Shown here: piece after piece, positions 58,912 to 64,000 of the stretch | How the letters are laid out: each line of letters opens with the position of its first letter | Numbering within the stretch: the first letter of the stretch is position 1 | Assembly: GCF_046097595.1 (NCBI RefSeq) | Contig: NZ_JBJUVG010000001.1 | Span: 248,001-312,000, forward strand | Direction of reading: 5' to 3' | DNA from: Peptococcus simiae | GTDB taxonomy: Bacteria > Bacillota > Peptococcia > Peptococcales > Peptococcaceae | DNA: 64,000 nucleotides | Position numbers and translations under genes: made by a program | Notes under the pieces: model-generated | Databases searched by the model: none | What the model saw: the letters and a program-made list of their open reading frames with translations, nothing else | What the model was told of the DNA's origin: nothing

Positions 58912-59857
58912 GGGCAGTCTGGGCCCGGCGGCCCGGACGGTCATCGCTGTCTGGCTGGTGACGGTAGGTCTTTTGGCCAGCCTGGGTCTATTGGCTCAGG
59001 TGCCGGCGGTGGTGGTCCTTTATGGGGTCAGCCTGGCCACCCTGCCCCTAGGGGCGGGCTTAGTCAGCCTCTACTTTAAGGGACGGCGCCGGCAGGCGGC
59101 CCTGACAACCGGTAAAAAAGCCGTCCTTGATGGCCTTTACTCGCCAGGGGAGCTAGAAGCCCTGAAGGCCATTTTTGCCCACCAAGCCGACTTGCGCCGC
59201 CAGCAGCAAATGACGCAGCGGACCTTAACCGATAATTTTTCCCTGTGGGCCCACCAAATCAAAACGCCCCTGGCGGCAGCCAAGCTCCTGGCCGCCGCGC
59301 AGGACCCCCCCTCCCTACCCCTGCGGAATGCCTTAGAAGCCATCCGCGCCTATGTCGATATGGCCCTGGCCCAAGTGGCCCTCAGTGAAAAGGGTCCCCA
59401 GCTGGACCTAGCGCCATGCAGGATCGATGCGGTCCTCGAGGAGGTCCTGCAAAGGACGGCCGGCCTCTTTTTAGCCGGGCAGGTTCAATTGGACTATAGG
59501 CCGACCCGGCTCCAGGTGACGTCAGACAGCCGGTTACTGGCTGTCCTCTTCGAGCAGGTCCTGACCAATGCGGCCAAGTATAGCCCGGCGGGCCAGGTGA
59601 CCATTTTTGCTGAAGGCAGCCGGGTTATCATCCGGGATACCGGCTGCGGTATTGCTGCCGATGAACTGCCCCGGGTTTTTCAACGGGGCTATGCCGGTAG
59701 CCGGGGGCGGCTGGATGAGCGGGCCTCAGGGATGGGCCTGTATGTGGCCCGGCAAATTGCCGACTACCTGGATATAGGTCTGGAGCTGACCTCCAAGCCC
59801 CAAGAGGGAACAACCGTGACCCTGACCTTCCCGGCCTATGCCCTCCGGCAAGAATAA
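58883..59857 (+). CDS. Sensor histidine kinase, BceS-like
   Basis: This 324-residue intramembrane-sensing kinase has two helices near the N-terminus (about 18-38 and 42-62) with almost no outside loop. It has the H-box FSLWAHQIKTPLAAAKLL and ATP-binding motifs N-box VLTNAAKYS, G1 IRDTGCGI and G2 GMGLYVARQIA. Kinases of this form cannot sense peptide themselves and depend on the linked ABC transporter. The gene overlaps the end of the response regulator by 29 bases. Confidence 0.92.
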   Translation: MAMGSWKRIKGSLGPAARTVIAVWLVTVGLLASLGLLAQVPAVVVLYGVSLATLPLGAGLVSLYFKGRRRQAALTTGKKAVLDGLYSPGELEALKAIFAHQADLRRQQQMTQRTLTDNFSLWAHQIKTPLAAAKLLAAAQDPPSLPLRNALEAIRAYVDMALAQVALSEKGPQLDLAPCRIDAVLEEVLQRTAGLFLAGQVQLDYRPTRLQVTSDSRLLAVLFEQVLTNAAKYSPAGQVTIFAEGSRVIIRDTGCGIAADELPRVFQRGYAGSRGRLDERASGMGLYVARQIADYLDIGLELTSKPQEGTTVTLTFPAYALRQE

Positions 59858-59860
59858 AGC

Positions 59861-59892
59861 AAGCACAGCCAAGCTAGGGCTGTGCTTTTTTG
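59861..59892 (+). terminator. Terminator between the kinase and transporter genes
   Basis: AAGCACAGCC pairs with GGCTGTGCTT, followed by T6. It separates the bceRS-like from the bceAB-like unit. Confidence 0.9.
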
Positions 59893-59895
59893 ATG

Positions 59896-59911
59896 CTTAC
59901 AAAAGTGTAAG
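59896..59911 (+). promoter_or_regulatory. BceR-type binding site before the transporter genes
   Basis: CTTACA-AAAG-TGTAAG is a perfect inverted repeat with a 4-base spacer. From memory, BceR-like regulators bind TNACA-N4-TGTAA, which this matches exactly (59897-59910). A further half site, TTGTAAG, lies near 59925. A -10-like TATCCT is seen near 59963, so the regulator could activate the transporter from here. Confidence 0.65.
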
Positions 59912-59991
59912 AAAGGCGGAGGCATTGTAAGCTTAAATAAAGGCAGGGGAGGGAGGTTTCTGCTATCCTAGTCATGAAAGGAGGGTGACGC

Positions 59992-60759
59992 ATGACTTTA
60001 TTGAGCGTTAACCATTTAAGTAAAAGCTACCGGACCGGGGCTGCGGCCCCTCCCCATCGGGTTTTGAGAGATGTTCATTTTTCAGTGGATGCCGGCGAAT
60101 TTGTCGCTGTCATGGGGGAGAGCGGGTCCGGAAAGACAACCCTGCTGAATTTAATCGCCAGCCTCCTAGACCTGGAAGAGGGGGACATCCTCCTCCAGGG
60201 CCAGTCCTACCGGGATATTCCTGCGGCCAAAAAGGCCCGGTTCCGCCGGGAACAGATGGGCTTTGTCTTTCAGCAGTTTAACCTCTTGGATACCTTTACC
60301 CTTAGGGATAATATCCTCCTGCCCCTCGTTTTATCCGGGGTCAAGCCGGAGGATATGCCCGATCGCTTGACGGCAGTAGCCGGTCCCTTAGGTCTGGAAG
60401 ACTTGCTGGACCGGTACCCGGATGAGGTTTCCGGTGGCCAGGGTCAACGGGCCGCTATCGCCCGGGCCCTCATCATCCGGCCCAAGCTCATCCTGGCCGA
60501 TGAACCGACCGGGGCCCTGGATTCCAAGGCTGCCACGGCCCTACTGGAGACCTTTGGTCAATTGAATGCGGCTGGCGAAACCATCCTCATGGTGACCCAT
60601 TCGGCCCTTGCAGCGGCCTATGCCAGCCGGGTCCTCTTTTTGCGGGACGGGATGATCTACCATGAGCTCTACCGGGGGGACCTCTCCCGGCAGGTCTTCG
60701 GCGACCGGATTATGGAGAGCCTCCAGCTGGTCTTAAAGGGTGGTGAGGGCCATTTTTAA
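59992..60759 (+). CDS. ABC transporter ATP-binding protein, BceA-like
   Basis: This 255-residue ATPase has Walker A GESGSGKTTLL, the Q-loop in FVFQQFNLLDTF, signature VSGGQGQRAAIARAL, Walker B LILADEPTGALDS and the H-loop MVTHS. It belongs to the MacB/BceA group, which pairs with FtsX-type permeases. Together with BceB it gives resistance to, and senses, peptide antibiotics. ATG 59992 follows AAAGGAGGG. Confidence 0.93.
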   Translation: MTLLSVNHLSKSYRTGAAAPPHRVLRDVHFSVDAGEFVAVMGESGSGKTTLLNLIASLLDLEEGDILLQGQSYRDIPAAKKARFRREQMGFVFQQFNLLDTFTLRDNILLPLVLSGVKPEDMPDRLTAVAGPLGLEDLLDRYPDEVSGGQGQRAAIARALIIRPKLILADEPTGALDSKAATALLETFGQLNAAGETILMVTHSALAAAYASRVLFLRDGMIYHELYRGDLSRQVFGDRIMESLQLVLKGGEGHF

Positions 60760-62767
60760 CCGGATCTACTGGCCAATGGCCCGGGCCAGCTTTTCAGCCA
60801 ATCGCCGCTTTTGGTGGCCCTATGGCCTTGCTGTGGCGGTTATGCTGGCCTTGTTTACGGTGGTCTGCAATATCGCCCAAACCCCCTACGCCAGAGACCT
60901 TTCAAGCGTTGCCCTTGTCATGCAGTACGGCCGGTGGGTGACAGCTATCTTTACCCTGGTCTTTGTCTTATATGGGGGCAGCTTTATCCAGGGGATGCTC
61001 CGCCAGGAAATGCAGCTGTATAATATTCTGGGCCTGGAAAAGGGGCATATCCGCCGCCTGATGGCTGTCATCCAAGGAACCTTTTCTCTTTTGGCGGCTA
61101 CGGTGGGCCTGGCCCTGGGCTACGCCCTCAGCTTTTTCTTCCTCCTCTTCCTTACCCGGTTAACCGGCCAGGACCAATTGAGCCTGGACCTAACCCTGGC
61201 CGGCTTTTTAGAAACCCTGGCCATCATTGCCGGCATTTTACTGGTCAACAGCCTGCTGGCCATCCTTAGGGTGGGCCGACCGGTCAAGAGCCGGACCTTC
61301 CTCAAACGGCACCGCCGGCTAGGGAAAGCCTTAGCTATTGGGCAGAGCCTCCTGGCCCTGGCCTGTCTTGGTGGGGGCTACTGGCTATCCATGACGGTGA
61401 CCAGTGGGATAGAGGCCTTGCGTCTATTTTTCCTGGCGGTCCTCCTGGTCATGGCCGGGACCTGGCTGCTCTTTAGCGGCGCCCTGGTCCTTTTGCTGGA
61501 AGGCCTACAGAAAAGGCCGGGCTTTTATTACCGGCAGGGTCCCTTTATGACCATTGGGGGTATCCTGCCGCGGGTCCGCCAACATGGAATCGCCCTGGCC
61601 GGGGTGGCCATCTTACTGACCATGGCCATTGTCAGCATTAGCTTTACGGCCACCATGTACAAGGAGTCGGACAATGCCGTTCAGGAGCGGCTTCCCTTGG
61701 ACTACTGGGCCGGCTATAGCAGCAATACGGGTCAAGGTCTATCTATCCTTGATGGCTACAAGCAGTTGCACCAGGTCAGCCGGCAGGCTGAAGCTGAGAT
61801 CCGCCGCTTTTCAGACCAGCTGGGCCATCCTTTGGCTAAAAGCCATACCCGGTACAGCTATACCTTCTTTGCCAAAAAAACCGGTTATGCCTACCGCTTG
61901 GCAGATACCGATGGCGGTAAAGAGGGGTGTTTTATCCAGCTGGCTTCGGTTGAAAGCTATCCGGGCCCTCGGCCGGGTCTCGGTGAGGTCATCTGCCTAA
62001 CCAAAGAGGCCCCGGCTAAGACCCTGACCCTTGGCGGCCAGACCTACCGCTGCAAGACCTTAAGCCAGGAAGACCGCAAAAGGCTGGTCAAAGCCCTTTA
62101 TGGCACAGATGATGCGACCTTTGATATGGTCGGGGCCCTTCTCTTTTCCAATGAAGAGGCCGTTTTCACTGCCCTGCAGGGCCTGCAAGCAGAAAGGGCT
62201 GATGGCCGGGTCATCATGAATGCCGACCTCCACTGGTCCCTTGCAGGGAAGGCCTCGGATGAGACCTACCTGGCCCCCTTGAAGGAGACCCTGCAGGCCC
62301 AGTCGCCGGAAGGAATGGACCCGCCTCAGGTTAATTCCCGGGCTAACCTTTTGTCAGAGTTTTTATACCTGAATGGGGCTGTTCTCTTTATTGGCATCCT
62401 CCTGGGCCTGGTCTTTATGACCGGGGTGGTCCTGGTCACCTACTTTAAGCAAATATCGGAAGCCCTGGCTGACCGGCGGCGCTACCATACCATGCAGGAA
62501 GTCGGTATGGATGAGGGGATGGTCCGGCGAGTCCTGGGTTGGCAAACCCTAATCCTCTTTGCCCTGCCCATCCTGGTGGCCTGCATCCATGCCCTGGCTG
62601 CCTACCCCATGATTAACCTTATACTAAGAACCATTGGCTTTAACAGTGCCAATAGCTACTTTTTTGTCATCATTCCGGTGGTCTTAGCAGTCGTGCTGGC
62701 CTATATTGCCGCCTACCAGCTGATTGCCCGGACCTATAGAGATATCCTTATCCGCCATAGCCATTAA
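60740..62767 (+). CDS. ABC transporter permease, BceB-like (FtsX family)
   Basis: This 675-residue protein with ten predicted helices has a large extracellular domain (about residues 325-540) between helices 7 and 8, the mark of BceB-type transporters. FtsX-like segments lie at about 50-190 and 545-665. The outside domain sets the peptide specificity and cannot be read here. The start is GTG 60740 or 60743, overlapping the ATPase gene by about 20 bases. Confidence 0.9.
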   Translation: MVRAIFNRIYWPMARASFSANRRFWWPYGLAVAVMLALFTVVCNIAQTPYARDLSSVALVMQYGRWVTAIFTLVFVLYGGSFIQGMLRQEMQLYNILGLEKGHIRRLMAVIQGTFSLLAATVGLALGYALSFFFLLFLTRLTGQDQLSLDLTLAGFLETLAIIAGILLVNSLLAILRVGRPVKSRTFLKRHRRLGKALAIGQSLLALACLGGGYWLSMTVTSGIEALRLFFLAVLLVMAGTWLLFSGALVLLLEGLQKRPGFYYRQGPFMTIGGILPRVRQHGIALAGVAILLTMAIVSISFTATMYKESDNAVQERLPLDYWAGYSSNTGQGLSILDGYKQLHQVSRQAEAEIRRFSDQLGHPLAKSHTRYSYTFFAKKTGYAYRLADTDGGKEGCFIQLASVESYPGPRPGLGEVICLTKEAPAKTLTLGGQTYRCKTLSQEDRKRLVKALYGTDDATFDMVGALLFSNEEAVFTALQGLQAERADGRVIMNADLHWSLAGKASDETYLAPLKETLQAQSPEGMDPPQVNSRANLLSEFLYLNGAVLFIGILLGLVFMTGVVLVTYFKQISEALADRRRYHTMQEVGMDEGMVRRVLGWQTLILFALPILVACIHALAAYPMINLILRTIGFNSANSYFFVIIPVVLAVVLAYIAAYQLIARTYRDILIRHSH

Positions 62768-62800
62768 AAAAACAGCTTCGAGGGAGAACCCTTGATAGCG

Positions 62801-62821
62801 TGATCCCCAAAAAGTTGGACA
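62801..62821. mobile_element. IS3-family (IS150-type) end remnant
   Basis: TGATCCCCAAAAAGTTGGAC followed by A resembles the terminal inverted repeats of IS150-group elements, which contain GACCCCCAAAAAGTTGGACA. No transposase gene and no second end are present, so this would be a relic or a target-site trace. Confidence 0.35.
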
Positions 62822-62860
62822 GAGAGACAAGTAGGCCTTTTGTACTTGTCTCTCTTTTTG
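62821..62860 (+). terminator. Terminator after the BceAB-like operon
   Basis: AGAGAGACAAGTA pairs with TACTTGTCTCTCT, followed by a T run. It starts right at the IS-like end and may have come with it. Confidence 0.88.
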
Positions 62861-63042
62861 TTTGCCTAAGGGCTAGTCCTTAGGCTGCCTGATCTTTAGG
62901 ATATGCAAGGGGCCTAAAAAACCACCAACCCCGGCCCGCCCTCTAGAGCCTAGCGGTTTCTTATGGTAAACTAAGGATTAGTAAGCAAAAATCACCGGGC
63001 ATTAGCCGGTGAGCTTAATTTATATATTTTGCGAGGTAAACC

Positions 63043-63867
63043 ATGTCCAATAATCAAAGACCATACAGCGGAACCAGCCAACGGGCAGAACTCCACAAGC
63101 GGATTTGGGCCATAGCCGATGACGTACGGGGGGCTGTTGATGGTTGGGACTTTAAGCAGTACATTTTAGGCATCTTATTTTACCGGTTCATTTCCGAAAA
63201 TATGACCGAATTTTTCAACCGGGCCGAGCATGAGGCCGGCGATCCGGACTTTGACTATGCCCAGCTTTCTGATGAAGAGGCCGAGGTCGACTTCCGGCCC
63301 AATACCGTTGAGGACAAGGGCTTTTTTATCCTGCCCAGCCAGCTTTTTGAAAACGTTGTCCGCCAGGCCCGGACCAATGAAAACCTCAACACTGACCTGG
63401 CCAATATCTTTAAGTCCATCGAAGGGAGTGCCATCGGCTACCCTTCTGAAGATGACATCAAGGGCCTCTTTGATGATATCGATACCACCAGCAACCGCCT
63501 GGGTGGTACCGTTGCCGAAAAGAACAAGCGCCTGACCGATATCCTCACCGGCATTGCTGATATTAACTTCGGCGCCTTTGAAGACGGCGAAATAGACGCC
63601 TTTGGCGATGCCTACGAATACCTCATCTCCAACTATGCCCGGAATGCCGGCAAGTCCGGCGGGGAATTCTTCACCCCCCAAACCGTCTCCAGGCTCCTGG
63701 CCCGGCTGGTTATGGATGGTGTTGACACCGTCAATAAAGTCTACGACCCCACCTGCGGGTTTCGTGTCATAATAGTGATAGAGGCAAATAGTTATGTAAA
63801 TATAAGGAGTTCAAGACTTCTACCAAAGTTTAAAACTCAAAAAATAAATAGTTGGTGTGCTGCTTAG
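63043..63867 (+). pseudogene. hsdM: Type I restriction-modification methyltransferase subunit HsdM, truncated
   Basis: The first about 239 residues match HsdM: N-terminal HsdM_N helical domain (ELHKRIWAIADDVRGAVDGW, KQYILGILFYRFISENMTEF) and the start of the methylase domain (GKSGGEFFTPQTVSRLLARL). The SAM-binding motif should read VYDPTCGSGSLL, but the frame passes into unrelated AT-rich DNA straight after DPTCG (near 63759) and stops at 63867. About half of the protein and the catalytic NPPF motif are missing. An insertion at this point is most likely. Whether hsdS and hsdR follow cannot be seen in this window. Confidence 0.85.
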
Positions 63868-64000
63868 AGTATCCATTTTAACAATGGGTATTGTAAATAG
63901 CATACCAATAAAACTAAGGATTCTTTAAAGAGTCTTATTTTGTGATGAAAATTTAATATGTAAATCTCAGACGATAGAAAATCAAAAATTCTGTCGTCTT
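63760..64000. mobile_element. AT-rich inserted DNA, probable left end of a mobile element
   Basis: From GGGTTTCGTGTCATAATAG on, the base composition becomes AT-rich, unlike the rest of the window. No ORF of note is present. Two hairpins are visible: one near 63917-63942 with a T-rich tail, and one at 63971-63999 (AGACGATAGAA with TTCTGTCGTCT). The first bases may be the terminal repeat of an insertion sequence, perhaps ISL3-like, but no transposase lies in view. Confidence 0.5.
63971..63999. terminator. Hairpin near the window end
   Basis: AGACGATAGAA pairs with TTCTGTCGTCT (one mismatch) around AATCAAAAA; it is probably a terminator inside the inserted DNA. Confidence 0.5.

Overview
The window is a chromosomal segment of a Gram-positive, probably anaerobic bacterium of the Bacillota (Clostridia-like; Peptococcus or a relative is a guess, not shown). 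Supporting signs are AGGAGG-type ribosome binding sites, frequent GTG and TTG starts, RNase J, a YtrA-type GntR regulator with an ABC pair, a Bce-type peptide-sensing module, a YSIRK/sortase surface protein, and a nitrite-ammonifying NrfHA cytochrome pair with ResB/CcsA-type cytochrome c assembly. Third codon positions are GC-rich in most genes. Two stretches look foreign: the AT-richer middle of the giant surface-protein gene (about 35.0-40.8 kb) and the last 240 bases.

Layout. 0-6.3 kb: a candidate small RNA, a Nudix hydrolase, a short ResB-like membrane protein, nrfH-nrfA-resB-ccsA (respiratory nitrite ammonification plus heme attachment) and a nitroreductase. 6.3-15 kb: RNase J with an apparent ATT start; convergent mutY and an LCP cell-wall ligase; a small promoter/ORF/terminator unit; an alanine/glycine:Na+ symporter; a DJ-1 protein; a lipoprotein-type class B PBP. 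15-18.5 kb: a ferrous iron uptake operon feoA-feoA-feoB-Cys-rich peptide, and a small lipoprotein. 18.5-28.3 kb, mostly minus strand: a D-aspartate-ligase-like ATP-grasp enzyme, an EamA exporter with a divergent frameshifted LysR gene, alanine racemase, an amino-acid permease, a GntR/ABC operon, and a Na+/proline symporter. 28.4-34.1 kb: tRNA-Gln, a site-2 protease, mtaB, a HIT protein, rpsU, hpt-guaA.

34.3-43 kb: a 2349-residue wall-anchored protein with about 16 G5-like repeats and an LPYAG sorting motif, followed by a class B-like sortase and a CPBP protease. 43.1-44.3 kb: an unusual intergenic region with a possible structured RNA, two type I-E CRISPR-repeat-like hairpins, and a TPP riboswitch controlling tenA. 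44.4-48.9 kb: an XRE membrane regulator, a ZIP transporter, a carboxylesterase, a DODA-type dioxygenase, a DUF6508-like protein and a flavin-binding PNPOx-like protein. 48.9-51.3 kb (minus): a carboxynorspermidine (polyamine) gene pair. 51.5-58.2 kb: a signal-less arylsulfotransferase-like protein, a nitroreductase, a phosphodiesterase, two universal stress proteins, an atypical pyruvate kinase without its C-terminal domain, and a two-site CDGSH protein. 58.2-62.8 kb: a BceRS-BceAB-type module with a matching operator-like inverted repeat. The window ends in a hsdM gene broken inside its SAM-binding motif by AT-rich, probably mobile DNA.

No full CRISPR-cas locus, prophage or complete transposase was seen. 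The most unusual items are the CU-rich candidate sRNA at the left end, the ATT start of RNase J, the 43.2-43.6 kb intergenic cluster, the surface protein with its non-canonical sorting motif and neighbouring sortase, and the atypical pyruvate kinase beside two stress proteins. All assignments were made by reading the sequence; no database search was run.
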